Positions 37,006 through 45,282 of a DNA stretch of 64,000 bases are shown here, in pieces (within the stretch, counting starts at the first letter, position 1; every line of letters starts with the position of its first letter). The position numbers were made by a program, and so were the translations under genes. The DNA lies in the NCBI RefSeq assembly GCF_000786215.1, contig NZ_JROG01000004.1:248001-312000 (forward strand). The letters run 5' to 3'. A model generated the notes under the pieces. It was not told the DNA's origin. It saw only the letters and a program-made list of their open reading frames with translations, and did not search any database. The stretch is from Sphingomonas sp. 35-24ZXX. Lineage in GTDB: Bacteria; Pseudomonadota; Alphaproteobacteria; Sphingomonadales; Sphingomonadaceae.

Positions 37006-37431
37006 ATGGAACTCAAGGGGTCTAAGACCGAACAGTGCCTGAAGGATGCGTTCGCCGGGGAGAGCCAGGCAAACCGTCGTTACCTGTATTTCGCGCAGAA
37101 GGCCGATATCGAAGGCCATAATGATGTCGCCGCCGTTTTCCGGTCCACCGCCGAAGGCGAGACCGGTCATGCGCATGGCCATCTCGAATTTCTCGAAGAG
37201 TGCGGCGATCCCGCCACCGGCGAGCCTATCGGCAGCACCGCCGACAATCTGAAGTCGGCGATCGCGGGTGAAACCCACGAATATACCGACATGTATCCGG
37301 GCATGGCCAAGACCGCGCGCGACGAAGGTTTTGACGAAATCGCAGACTGGTTCGAGACGCTCGCCAAGGCGGAAAAGAGCCACGCCGGCAAGTTCCAGAA
37401 GACGCTTGACGCGCTGCTGGCCGAAGCCTGA
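37006..37431 (+). CDS. Rubrerythrin (di-iron domain only)
   Basis: A 141-residue four-helix di-iron protein lacking the C-terminal rubredoxin domain of classical rubrerythrin. Ligand-bearing helices are visible as [45 protein letters not shown] and AEKSHAGKF. The family reduces hydrogen peroxide. GAGGGG precedes the ATG. A strong terminator follows, yet an Fe-S protein gene and a DUF3501 gene on the same strand lie just beyond, a recurrent triad. Without a rubredoxin domain it needs an external electron donor. Confidence 0.93.
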   Translation: MELKGSKTEQCLKDAFAGESQANRRYLYFAQKADIEGHNDVAAVFRSTAEGETGHAHGHLEFLEECGDPATGEPIGSTADNLKSAIAGETHEYTDMYPGMAKTARDEGFDEIADWFETLAKAEKSHAGKFQKTLDALLAEA

Positions 37432-37452
37432 GTTTCAGTTGAACGACAACCT

Positions 37453-37496
37453 GGCCTGCCCCTTCGTGTTTCGGCACGAAAGGGCAGGCCATTTTT
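37453..37496 (+). terminator. Rho-independent terminator after rubrerythrin
   Basis: Two 16-nt arms, GGCCTGCCCCTTCGTG (37453-37468) and CACGAAAGGGCAGGCC (37475-37490), pair with one mismatch and are followed by ATTTTT. It lies inside the rubrerythrin/Fe-S/DUF3501 triad and would make rubrerythrin mRNA more abundant than the downstream genes. Confidence 0.85.
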
Positions 37497-37546
37497 CTGT
37501 CGGTTGCATCATCCCGGGCGAGCAGGGGATGTGAAAAGGGGGCAAG

Positions 37547-38890
37547 ATGGCGGCGGACTACAAGGAAGGCAGTCTGGATGCACCCACGCGGCACGTGCTG
37601 CCGTGGCGGGACGAGGCTTGGTATGACGAAGCCGCGCTCGATGCCGAAATGCGCCGGGTGTTCGATATCTGCCATGGCTGCCGTCGCTGCTTCAACCTGT
37701 GCGACAGCTTCCCGCGCCTGTTCGACATGATCGACGAAAGCCCGAACGAAGAGGTCGAGGACCTCAACGCCGGGCAGATGAAGGCCGTCGTCGATGCCTG
37801 CACGCTGTGCGACATGTGCTTCATGGTGAAGTGCCCTTATGTGCCGCCGCACGAATTCGATCTCGATTTCCCGCATCTGATGCTGCGCTACCGCGCGGTC
37901 GAGCACCGCAAGGGCCAGACACCAAAGGCCGACCGGCTGCTGGCCGAGACCGATCGCAACGGCAAGTTGGGCAGCGTTTTCTCCGATATTGCCAATTGGG
38001 CGACCGATGGTGCGAACCAGACAACGCGCGGCATCATGCAATCCATGCTCGGCATTGATACGCGCGCGCGCCTGCCCGATTTTGCCGATATTCCGCTGAC
38101 CAACCGCGCCCCGGCACTGGTCACGGCCCCCAATCCCGATGCGCCGGGTTTCGGACGCCGTGTCGCGCTCTATGCCAGCTGTTACGATCAGTTCAATGAT
38201 CAGACGCCTGGCGAGGCCGCAGTGAAGGTGCTGGCGCACAATGGCATCGAGGTTCGGATCGAGCATCCCGAATGCTGCGCCATGCCCAAGCTGGAAAATG
38301 GCGACATTCCCGCCGTTGCCAGCGCGGCCGCGCGCGTGGCCGCGCATTTTGCGCCGCTGATCGACCAGGGTTTTGATGTCGTCGCCATCACCGCCAGCTG
38401 CGCGCTGATGATGAAGTTCGAATGGCCGCTGATCGAGCCGGACAATGCCGATATCGCCAAGCTTGCCGCGGCGACGCACGATATCAGCGAATATATGGTC
38501 AAGCTCTCCAAGACCGCGGGCCTGACTCCGGTCGAGGCGATGGATGCCAGCATCGGTGTGCACTTTGCCTGCCATTCGCGCGCGCAGAACATGGGGCCGA
38601 AAGCGATGGAGATGCTCAAGCTGATCCCCGAAGCGCGGCCGGTGCTGACCGAGCGCTGTTCGGGTCACGGCGGCAAATGGGGCATCTACAAGGACAATTT
38701 CGACACGGCGGTGAAGATCGCCAGGCCCACGGTGCGCGCGCTGCAGAAGACCGCACCCGATTACATGGTCAGCGAATGCCCGCTGGCCGGGTCGCACCTC
38801 AAGCAGACGATGGAGCTGGCCGGCGCGGAGACAGTGCCCGAGCGGATCGGCCATCCCATCGAAATGATGGCCAAGGCCTACGGACTTTAA
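37547..38890 (+). CDS. Fe-S protein with CCG domains (GlpC/HdrD-like)
   Basis: A 447-residue cytoplasmic redox protein. Two ferredoxin-type cluster motifs, CHGCRRCFNLCD (about residue 43) and CTLCDMCFMVKCPY (about 85), are followed by two CCG-type domains, the first around HPECCAMPKLENG and the second around HFACHSRAQNMG and TERCSGHGGKWG. The layout resembles the GlpC subunit of anaerobic glycerol-3-phosphate dehydrogenase and HdrD, but no glpA or glpB is near. Between rubrerythrin and DUF3501, an electron-transfer role towards the peroxidase is likely. Confidence 0.88.
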   Translation: MAADYKEGSLDAPTRHVLPWRDEAWYDEAALDAEMRRVFDICHGCRRCFNLCDSFPRLFDMIDESPNEEVEDLNAGQMKAVVDACTLCDMCFMVKCPYVPPHEFDLDFPHLMLRYRAVEHRKGQTPKADRLLAETDRNGKLGSVFSDIANWATDGANQTTRGIMQSMLGIDTRARLPDFADIPLTNRAPALVTAPNPDAPGFGRRVALYASCYDQFNDQTPGEAAVKVLAHNGIEVRIEHPECCAMPKLENGDIPAVASAAARVAAHFAPLIDQGFDVVAITASCALMMKFEWPLIEPDNADIAKLAAATHDISEYMVKLSKTAGLTPVEAMDASIGVHFACHSRAQNMGPKAMEMLKLIPEARPVLTERCSGHGGKWGIYKDNFDTAVKIARPTVRALQKTAPDYMVSECPLAGSHLKQTMELAGAETVPERIGHPIEMMAKAYGL

Positions 38891-38895
38891 CCGAT

Positions 38896-39501
38896 ATGGA
38901 AACCACCATGCCCAAGGACCGCCGTTCGATCACACGCGACGACATCATGAGCCTTGCCGATTACGAGCTGATTCGGAAGGACAAGCGGCAGGAGAGCATT
39001 CTTGCCAAGAAATACTCGCGCCTTGCCATCGGCCCGCACGCGATGATCACCTTCGAAAGCTGGGACAGCATGTGGCTGCAGATCCAGGAGATGCTGCGGA
39101 TCGAGAAGGGCGGCGACGAGCAACTGACAGACGAACTGGCGGCGTACAACCCGATGGTCCCCAATGGGCGTGAACTCACCGCCACCTTGATGTTCGAGAT
39201 CGAGAACCCCGAACGCCGCGACGCCTTTTTGCGGACCATCGGCGGGGTCGAGGATCACATCTTCCTGACCATCGGCAACGTCCGCGTGGCAGCGGCGCCC
39301 GAGCAGGATGTCGAGCGGACCAGCGCATCGGGCAAGGCCAGCGCGGTGCATTTCCTGCATTTTCCCATGGACGACGTGGCTCTTGCGGCCTGGCATGATG
39401 CAGGCAATGTCGCGATGGTGCAGATCACGCACCCTGCCTATGGCCATGCCGCGCTGATCGGTGCCGACACGCGCAATTACCTGACCCGCACCTGCCTTTG
39501 A
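38896..39501 (+). CDS. DUF3501-family protein
   Basis: A 201-residue protein of unknown function. ATG 38896 lies 5 bp after the Fe-S protein stop; ATG 38908 is also possible. Conserved-looking stretches are SITRDDIMSLADYE, GPHAMITFESWDSMWLQIQEMLR and a C-terminal HPAYGHAALIGADTRNYLT. No membrane helix and no cysteine cluster. The family is known to travel with rubrerythrin and the CCG-domain Fe-S protein, which is the best clue to its function. Confidence 0.85.
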   Translation: METTMPKDRRSITRDDIMSLADYELIRKDKRQESILAKKYSRLAIGPHAMITFESWDSMWLQIQEMLRIEKGGDEQLTDELAAYNPMVPNGRELTATLMFEIENPERRDAFLRTIGGVEDHIFLTIGNVRVAAAPEQDVERTSASGKASAVHFLHFPMDDVALAAWHDAGNVAMVQITHPAYGHAALIGADTRNYLTRTCL

Positions 39502-39505
39502 ACGC

Positions 39506-39859
39506 CTATCGCGGTGTGGGATAGGGCCTGCCGGGTTTGGCGTTGAACTGCTTGCCGCCATTGGCAACGGCACTGTCGGGATCGGTGAAGATCGGGGGCG
39601 GTTCGGCGCTGGAGGTCGACATCGGCGCGGTTGACACCATCGGCGCGCCGAACACGGTGTCGCCGCTTTCCGCTTCGAACACGGATGTCGATTGCGCAGA
39701 GGTGCTCGGCTGGGGCGGCTGGCTGGAGGGCGTCACCACCGGCGCTGCGACAGGCGCGCTCGAAGCGTCCCCCGGCGCTGTACCGGGTGTGACCGACGAT
39801 GCAAAGATCGCAGCGGCCAGCAGTATCCCGCCTGCCCCCCACAAGACCTGTTTCAGCAT
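39506..39859 (-). CDS. Hypothetical small membrane-anchored or exported protein
   Basis: A 117-residue protein of no recognised family, from ATG 39859 (an in-frame TTG lies 12 bp upstream). The N-terminus is one hydrophobic helix (VLWGAGGILLAAAIFASSV), followed by a low-complexity Pro/Ser/Ala/Thr-rich stretch and a short end (GGKQFNAKPGRPYPTPR). It converges on DUF3501 with 4 bp between stops. The composition could reflect a spacer or cell-wall linker. Confidence 0.55.
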   Translation of the reverse strand: MLKQVLWGAGGILLAAAIFASSVTPGTAPGDASSAPVAAPVVTPSSQPPQPSTSAQSTSVFEAESGDTVFGAPMVSTAPMSTSSAEPPPIFTDPDSAVANGGKQFNAKPGRPYPTPR

Positions 39860-39902
39860 CACCTCGTTCAATACCCCGTTCTGCGGCTAACCTGGACGAA
39901 AA

Positions 39903-39998
39903 TTAGCATGACCCGGTTAACAGACTGTTGGGCGCCACCGCTGCCGGCAGGTTTTGAACAGCAAAATGCCGCCGGAAGCGATGGGCTTCCGGCGGCAT
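39903..39998 (-). CDS. Possible 31-residue small protein with strong ribosome-binding site
   Basis: Not certain to be a gene. ATG at 39998 is preceded at 6-nt spacing by GGGGAGG (40011-40005), the best Shine-Dalgarno in the region. The peptide starts MPPEAHRFRRH and is Pro/Ala/Arg-rich with no membrane helix. Its first 11 codons lie inside a perfect 14-bp hairpin (39966-39998), which would hide the start codon. It may be a leader peptide, a translated part of the candidate RNA, or chance. Confidence 0.3.
   Translation of the reverse strand: MPPEAHRFRRHFAVQNLPAAVAPNSLLTGSC
39962..39998 (-). terminator. Minus-strand hairpin with T-tract (terminator-like)
   Basis: Perfect 14-bp inverted repeat ATGCCGCCGGAAGC (39966-39979) / GCTTCCGGCGGCAT (39985-39998), loop of 5. 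On the minus strand it runs into TTTT. No minus-strand protein gene lies upstream within the gap, so it would terminate a transcript arising between about 40020 and 40240. Confidence 0.6.
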
Positions 39999-40135
39999 GT
40001 CTTTCCTCCCCAGGAAAGCTCGTGCAATCGAGATGAGGCCGGTGTCCAACCAGATCGGTTAAGGCAGGGTGGCGGGATTTCCCCGCTCACCCCATCCTCT
40101 CCTGCTAGCGCGTCCCGGCGTCGGTTGGGCATGGC
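39962..40135 (-). ncRNA. Candidate structured small RNA in the 375-bp intergenic gap
   Basis: The gap 39872-40246 is the only one above 300 bases. Besides the terminator hairpin it holds CTTTCCT/AGGAAAG (40001-40018), CTCG/CGAG (40019-40032) and a 10-bp stem with one bulge, GGGTGGCGGG/CCCGC-t-CACCC (40067-40092), with GCAGG/CCTGC as an alternative outer pair. Boundaries and strand are guessed from the terminator. I could not match it to a known RNA family; 4.5S, 6S, tmRNA and RNase P signatures are absent. Confidence 0.4.
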
Positions 40136-40179
40136 CTAGCCGCGCGCTCCAGCGATCGCAGCACAAATTGACAGGAAAA

Positions 40180-40194
40180 TCGCGAATATCGCGA
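40180..40194. promoter_or_regulatory. Palindrome upstream of the scf-type regulator
   Basis: TCGCGA-ATA-TCGCGA is a 15-bp inverted repeat 52 bp before the preferred ATG of the XRE regulator. Position suits an autoregulatory operator. A TTGACA at 40168-40173 precedes it but has no matching -10 at 16-18 bp. Confidence 0.4.
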
Positions 40195-40246
40195 CTTGGC
40201 TGGCCAAATATCTTGTCAGCCTGTCATGATTATTACAAAACGCGCC

Positions 40247-41644
40247 ATGGTCGAACCTTCTCTTCACGCCGGTCCCGCGCTTCGCCGGTTGCGCCGCAAT
40301 GCCGGCCTCACCCAGGCTGCGATGGCCGAGCGGCTGGATATTTCGCCCAGCTATCTCAATCTGCTGGAGCGCAACTTGCGCCCGGTGAGTGCGCGGCTGA
40401 TGCTGACACTGGCCGAACGGTTCGATGTCGATCCGCGTGATCTGACCGGCGACGAACCCGGGGGCGGCCTGGGGCCGATGCGGCGGCGGCTGAGCGATCC
40501 GGCCTTTGCTGATCTGGGCATCGAGCCCGGCGAGATCGAGGACTGGCTGGTCTCTTCGCCGGGAACGGCAGCAGCCTTTGCCCGGCTGTACGACCGGGTG
40601 CAGGGCAGCGCGGGGGCGGCGACCCAGCCCGGCGCGGTCGATGATCCGGTGGCCCGGGTGCGCAGCGAGATCGAGCGGTGGCGCAACCATTTTGCCGATC
40701 TCGACCACGCTGCCGAGGCGCTCGCCGATGCGCTGCGGTTGCAGAGCGGCGATCTGTATTCCGCGATTTCCGAACGGTTGCGCACCAAGCACCAGCTCTC
40801 GATCCGCATCCTGCCGGAAAACGTGATGCCCGGGCGCCTGCGCCGGCTCGATCTGCACGCGCGCCAGCTGCAGCTGTCTGAAATGCTCGACATGGCCTCG
40901 CGAACCTTCCAGGCCGCCTATCTGCTGGGGCAGCTGGAATTCCGCGCGGACATCAACGCGCTGGTGGCGGGCGCCCAATTTGGTGACCGCACCGCCGAGC
41001 GGCTCTACCAGCGGCACATCTTCAGCTATTTCGCCGCCGCGGTGATGATGCCTTATGGCCGTTTCCTGCGCGCCTGCGAGCAATCGGGCTATGACATGCT
41101 GCTGCTGCAGCGCCGCTTCGGCGCGGGGTTCGAGCATGTCGCGCACCGGTTGACGACGCTGCAGCGGGTCGGCCAGCGGGGCCTGGGCTTTTTCATGATC
41201 CGTGTCGACCGGGCCGGGCAGGTGTCCAAGCGTTTTGGCGGCGCCAATCGCGCGCCGCTCGCCGATACCGAGGTGACCTGCCCGCTGTGGCACCTGCACC
41301 AGGCCTTTTCGCGCCCCAGCCAGGTACAGGTGCAGCTGGTCGAGCTGGAGGATGGCAGCCGCTGGCTGACGCTGGCGCGCAGCGTGCAGGGGGCAGGATA
41401 TGGTGCAGGCGGCACGACGGCCGAATTCGCGATCGGCCTGGGCGTCTCGGTCGATCAGGCGGCCACGCTCTGCTATGCGCGCGGCATGGATCTGAGCGCC
41501 GCTGGTGCCACCCGGATCGGCCCCGGATGCGCGATGTGCAAGCGCGGAGACTGCCCGCAACGCTCCAAGCCGCCGATCGGCATCCGCCTCAAGTTCGATG
41601 ATCGCGAACGCGGTGTCACGCCGTTCGATTTCGTGACCGACTGA
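40247..41644 (+). CDS. XRE-family regulator, short-chain fatty acyl-CoA regulator (ScfR) type
   Basis: About 465 residues. The N-terminal XRE helix-turn-helix reads LRRLRRNAGLTQAAMAERL and ISPSYLNLLERNLRPVSARL. A central region with HIFSYFAAAVMMPYGRF resembles the IrrE/ImmA-like domain, without a clear HExxH. The C-terminal domain carries four cysteines in GPGCAMCKRGDCPQRS plus an upstream Cys, as in RamB-type and scf regulators that control propionate/acetate metabolism. ATG 40247 is preferred; ATG 40226 is in frame. No prp or glyoxylate-cycle gene is adjacent. Confidence 0.82.
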   Translation: MVEPSLHAGPALRRLRRNAGLTQAAMAERLDISPSYLNLLERNLRPVSARLMLTLAERFDVDPRDLTGDEPGGGLGPMRRRLSDPAFADLGIEPGEIEDWLVSSPGTAAAFARLYDRVQGSAGAATQPGAVDDPVARVRSEIERWRNHFADLDHAAEALADALRLQSGDLYSAISERLRTKHQLSIRILPENVMPGRLRRLDLHARQLQLSEMLDMASRTFQAAYLLGQLEFRADINALVAGAQFGDRTAERLYQRHIFSYFAAAVMMPYGRFLRACEQSGYDMLLLQRRFGAGFEHVAHRLTTLQRVGQRGLGFFMIRVDRAGQVSKRFGGANRAPLADTEVTCPLWHLHQAFSRPSQVQVQLVELEDGSRWLTLARSVQGAGYGAGGTTAEFAIGLGVSVDQAATLCYARGMDLSAAGATRIGPGCAMCKRGDCPQRSKPPIGIRLKFDDRERGVTPFDFVTD

Positions 41645-41732
41645 TCCGTCACGAGACGCGCCGCAAGCGTAAAGACCTTTGACACTGCGCAGGAAATTGC
41701 GGACTCCCGCGGGGTCATGGCTGTAAAATTAA

Positions 41733-41761
41733 CCGACACTTGACGTTTGCTGGGCTATAGC
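41733..41761 (+). promoter_or_regulatory. Candidate promoter of the exopolysaccharide/prs block
   Basis: CCGACA (41733-41738), a 17-bp spacer and TATAGC (41756-41761). The predicted start is at or next to the ATG (41769), which would make the mRNA leaderless. No good sigma-54 -24/-12 pair is visible here although PrsR is a sigma-54 activator. Confidence 0.4.
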
Positions 41762-41768
41762 GCTGCCC

Positions 41769-43154
41769 ATGTTCAGGCTGTTCAAACATTATGTGCCGCA
41801 TGCGGTGCTGCTGCTCGGCTTTTTCGATCTGGCGCTGCTGGGTCTGGCGGCCGAGATCGGCTGGGTCTGGCGTGCGCACGAGATCGGCATGCAGATCGAG
41901 CCGCTCAGCCAGCGTCCGTTGCCGATCATCACCTTTGCCATTCTGGTGCACATGGCGATGATCGCGGTGGGGGTTTACGGCCCCGATTCGCTGCAGTCGG
42001 TGCGCTTTGCCGCGGCCCGTCTGCTGGTCGCGATCTCGCTGGGCGTGATCCTGCTGTCGGTGACCTATTTCATCCTGCCGGGCACCACCCTGTGGCGATC
42101 GAACAGCCTCTATGCGATGGGCCTGTCGATCGTCTTCCTGATCGGCAACCGCATCCTTCTGGGCGGGCTGCTGGGCACCACCGCGTTCAAGCGCCGGCTG
42201 ATGGTGCTGGGCGCCGGCAAACGCGCGCAACGCGTGCTGGCGCTGTCCGAACGGTCCGATGCGGGCTTCGTGCTGGTCGGGTTTGTCGCGATGAACGACG
42301 GGCCGCTGGTCGTCGAAGAGGCCATCAACCGCGACGCGATCAAGAATCTCGCCAAGCATGTCGAGAATCTCAACGTGACCGAAGTCGTGCTGGCGCTGGA
42401 AGAACGGCGCAATGCGCTGCCGGTCAACGACCTGCTGAGGATCAAGACCACCGGGGTTCATGTCAACGATCTGTCGACCTTTCTGGAACGCGAGACGGGC
42501 CGGGTCGATCTGGATTCGGTCAACCCCAGCTGGCTGATCTTTTCCGACGGATTTTCCGCAGGCCGGCGCATTTCGACGATCGCCAAGCGGGTGTTCGATC
42601 TGGTCGTCAGCTCGATCCTGCTGGCGCTGACCGCGCCGATCATCGCGCTGTTTGCCGTGCTGGTGAAGCTGGACAGCCGGGGCCCTGCCTTCTTCAAGCA
42701 GGAACGAGTCGGGCTGTACGGCCAGCCGTTCGAGATCGTCAAGTTGCGCTCGATGCGCACCGATGCGGAGATCGACGGCGCGCAATGGGCGCAGAAGGAC
42801 GATCCGCGCGTGACCCGGCTGGGACGGTTCATCCGCAAGGTCCGCATCGACGAACTGCCCCAGGCGTGGAGCGTGCTCAAGGGCGACATGAGCTTTGTCG
42901 GCCCGCGCCCCGAACGCCCCGAATTCGTCGCCGATCTGGAAACCAAGATGCGCTATTACAACGAGCGGCACATGGTGAAGCCGGGCATCACTGGCTGGGC
43001 CCAGATCAACTATCCCTACGGCGCTTCGGTCGAGGATTCGCGGCACAAGCTGGAATACGACCTGTATTATGCCAAGAACTACACGCCGTTCCTCGACCTG
43101 CTGATCATCCTGCAGACGTTGCGCGTCGTGCTGTGGCCGGATGGTGCCCGGTGA
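41769..43154 (+). CDS. PEP-CTERM/XrtA-system sugar transferase (undecaprenyl-phosphate glycosyl-1-phosphate transferase)
   Basis: A 461-residue membrane enzyme that starts exopolysaccharide repeat assembly by loading a sugar phosphate on undecaprenyl phosphate. Several N-terminal helices (about 1-130) and a Rossmann-like linker (LMVLGAGKRAQRVLA) precede the catalytic WbaP-type domain (from about residue 270): AKRVFDLVVSSILLALTAP, then KLRSMRTDAE, DELPQAWSVLKGDMSFVGPRPERPEF and PGITGWAQINYPYG. The variant matches the group found beside prsK/prsR/prsT. Overlaps or abuts prsK. Confidence 0.9.
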   Translation: MFRLFKHYVPHAVLLLGFFDLALLGLAAEIGWVWRAHEIGMQIEPLSQRPLPIITFAILVHMAMIAVGVYGPDSLQSVRFAAARLLVAISLGVILLSVTYFILPGTTLWRSNSLYAMGLSIVFLIGNRILLGGLLGTTAFKRRLMVLGAGKRAQRVLALSERSDAGFVLVGFVAMNDGPLVVEEAINRDAIKNLAKHVENLNVTEVVLALEERRNALPVNDLLRIKTTGVHVNDLSTFLERETGRVDLDSVNPSWLIFSDGFSAGRRISTIAKRVFDLVVSSILLALTAPIIALFAVLVKLDSRGPAFFKQERVGLYGQPFEIVKLRSMRTDAEIDGAQWAQKDDPRVTRLGRFIRKVRIDELPQAWSVLKGDMSFVGPRPERPEFVADLETKMRYYNERHMVKPGITGWAQINYPYGASVEDSRHKLEYDLYYAKNYTPFLDLLIILQTLRVVLWPDGAR

Positions 43155-43158
43155 CGCG

Positions 43159-45279
43159 ATGGCCAACTGGGCCGATATAAGCCTCTGGGCACATTCCGGC
43201 GCGGCGGCGCTCACACTGCTGGTGGCTGCCTGGCTGGTGCGGCGCTGGGCAAGCCTGCGTGGCACCCGCCCTTCGTTGGGCGATGCGGCGCTGCTGCTGG
43301 CCTTGCTGGCCACCAGCCTGTGGGCGTTTGCTGCCGCCAGCATGGGGCCTTCGCATCCGGTTTCCGGGCTCGGCGAATCGCTGCGCAACCTCGCCTGGCT
43401 GGCGTTCCTGTTCCAGATGGTCCGCTCCGCCCGGGCCCAGCCGCGCACCGTCACGGCGGTGTATCTGGCGCTGATGCTGGTGCTGGCGGGCCAGCCGGTC
43501 GTCGAGCACTGGATGGCGGGGGCGACGCTGCCCGCCAATCTGGCGGCCCTGGCGTTCGACACCGCCATGCTGCTGCGGATGATATTCGTGGTCGGCGCTC
43601 TGGTGCTGGCGAACAATCTCTACAGCGTGGCCGATGCCGAAACCCGCGCCAGCCTGCGCGTGCCGCTGACCGCGCTGGCCGCGATGTGGCTGTACGACCT
43701 CAACCTCTATGCCACCGGCTACCTCAATGGCGGCCTGAGCAACGACATGCTGGCGCTGCGCGGCGTGCTGATGATCTTTGCGGTGCCGTTCTTCGCGCTC
43801 GCCGCCAACCGGCCCGGCGGTTGGAAGCTGACCCTGTCGCGCAAGATCGCCTATCGCTCGCTCTCGCTGTTTGCGATCCTGGGCTATCTGGTGACGATGA
43901 TTGCGGTGGCGCAGCTGTTGCGCGCGGTCGGTGGCACGGTGGCGTCGGGCGCGCAGGTTTTGCTGGTGCTGGGCATGTCGCTGGCGGCGCTGATCCTGCT
44001 GCCATCGGATCGCTTCCGCGCCTGGTTCAAGGTCAAGGCGACCAAGCATTTCTTCCAGCACCGCTATGACTATCGCGCCGAATGGATCCGCTTTACCGAA
44101 ACCATCGGCCGCCCCGGGGATGGCACCGCGCCGTTCCACGAGCGCGTGATCAAGGCAGCGGCGGATATCAGCGACAGCCCCGCCGGGCTGCTGCTCGCGC
44201 CCGGCGACAACGGACGGCTGCAATTGCAGGCGCGGTTCAACTGGCCCACCGCCGATGTTCCCGCCCAGGCCTGCACTGCAGGCACGATCGGCTATTTCCA
44301 GGCAACGGGCCGCATTGTCGAGCTCGATGCGCTCCGCGCCGGCCATGACAAGCTGACAGATGTTCGCGCCATCCCGGACTGGGTGCTGGCCGAAAGCAAT
44401 GCCTGGGCCATCGTTCCGCTGGTTCATTTCGATCGCCTGGCAGGTCTTGTGGTGCTCTCGCGGCCATTGGTCGAACGCCGGCTCGACTGGGAGGATCTGG
44501 ACCTTTTGCGCCTCGTCGGGCGGCAGCTGGCGAGCTATCTCGCCGAGGCTCGGAGCCAGGAGGCGCTGCGCGAAGCAGACCAGTTCGACGAGTTCAATCG
44601 CCGCATGGCCTTCGTCATGCACGACATCAAGAACCTCGTCAGCCAGCTCAGCCTGGTCGCGCGCAATGCCGAACGCCACGCCGACAATCCTGAATTTCGC
44701 GCGGACATGATTGCGACGCTGCAGAATTCGGTGGGCAAGATGAACACGCTGATCCGGCGGTTGACCGGCTATGCGCGGGCCACCGGCGAAGGCTTGCGCG
44801 CCTTCGATGCCGAACGCGTGGTCCGCAGCGTCGTGACCGACAAGGCACGGCGCCACTCGGTCATCGTCAGTTCCACCCAAAGGCTGATGCTGATGGCCGA
44901 TCCGGTGCAGCTCGAGCAGGTTCTCAGCCATCTGATCCAGAACGCGATCGACGCCAGCCGCGCCGATACCCCCGTTTATGTCAGCATGGCGCGCGATGGC
45001 CTCAACGGCGTCATCGAGATCGTCGATCATGGTTCGGGCATGTCGGCCGAGTTCGTCCGCGCCAAATTGTTCAAGCCCTTCATTTCGAGCAAGGCCGACG
45101 GCTTCGGCATCGGCGCCTATGAGGCGCGGCTGCTGGTCGAGGCGATGCACGGCCGCATCGAGGTCGAAAGCCGCGAAGGCGAAGGCAGCCGCTTTACCAT
45201 CCATCTCCCGCTCGCCACCCGGATCGATGCCGACGACCCGGGTGCGCCATCGCTGCAACTGACCGCAAAGGTATCCTGA
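43159..45279 (+). CDS. prsK: PEP-CTERM/XrtA-system histidine kinase PrsK
   Basis: A 706-residue membrane sensor kinase. About eight hydrophobic helices occupy the first 300 residues, a GAF-like domain follows (about 310-470), and the kinase core has H-box His488 (AFVMHDIKNLVSQLSLVARN), N-box QVLSHLIQNAIDAS and G-boxes DHGSGMS and GFGIGAYEARLL. The HDIKNLVSQLSL pattern is characteristic of PrsK. ATG 43159 is preferred; ATG 43141 would overlap the transferase gene by 14 bp. It should phosphorylate PrsR, encoded 3 bp downstream. Confidence 0.92.
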   Translation: MANWADISLWAHSGAAALTLLVAAWLVRRWASLRGTRPSLGDAALLLALLATSLWAFAAASMGPSHPVSGLGESLRNLAWLAFLFQMVRSARAQPRTVTAVYLALMLVLAGQPVVEHWMAGATLPANLAALAFDTAMLLRMIFVVGALVLANNLYSVADAETRASLRVPLTALAAMWLYDLNLYATGYLNGGLSNDMLALRGVLMIFAVPFFALAANRPGGWKLTLSRKIAYRSLSLFAILGYLVTMIAVAQLLRAVGGTVASGAQVLLVLGMSLAALILLPSDRFRAWFKVKATKHFFQHRYDYRAEWIRFTETIGRPGDGTAPFHERVIKAAADISDSPAGLLLAPGDNGRLQLQARFNWPTADVPAQACTAGTIGYFQATGRIVELDALRAGHDKLTDVRAIPDWVLAESNAWAIVPLVHFDRLAGLVVLSRPLVERRLDWEDLDLLRLVGRQLASYLAEARSQEALREADQFDEFNRRMAFVMHDIKNLVSQLSLVARNAERHADNPEFRADMIATLQNSVGKMNTLIRRLTGYARATGEGLRAFDAERVVRSVVTDKARRHSVIVSSTQRLMLMADPVQLEQVLSHLIQNAIDASRADTPVYVSMARDGLNGVIEIVDHGSGMSAEFVRAKLFKPFISSKADGFGIGAYEARLLVEAMHGRIEVESREGEGSRFTIHLPLATRIDADDPGAPSLQLTAKVS

Positions 45280-45282
45280 TCG

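Noticed and set aside
39962-40135. Candidate RNA as 4.5S, 6S, tmRNA, RNase P, TPP or cobalamin element
   Set aside because: The diagnostic sequences of these families are missing; a short ATCTGGTT stretch resembles TPP only superficially. Left as an unassigned candidate.
40168-40173. TTGACA as the -35 box of the scf-type regulator
   Set aside because: No acceptable -10 hexamer occurs 16-18 bp downstream.
41645-41768. A sigma-54 -24/-12 promoter before the sugar transferase
   Set aside because: TTGACAC...TTGC is present but the spacing is too long, and no GG-N10-GC pair fits. A 17-bp-spaced sigma-70-like pair fits better.
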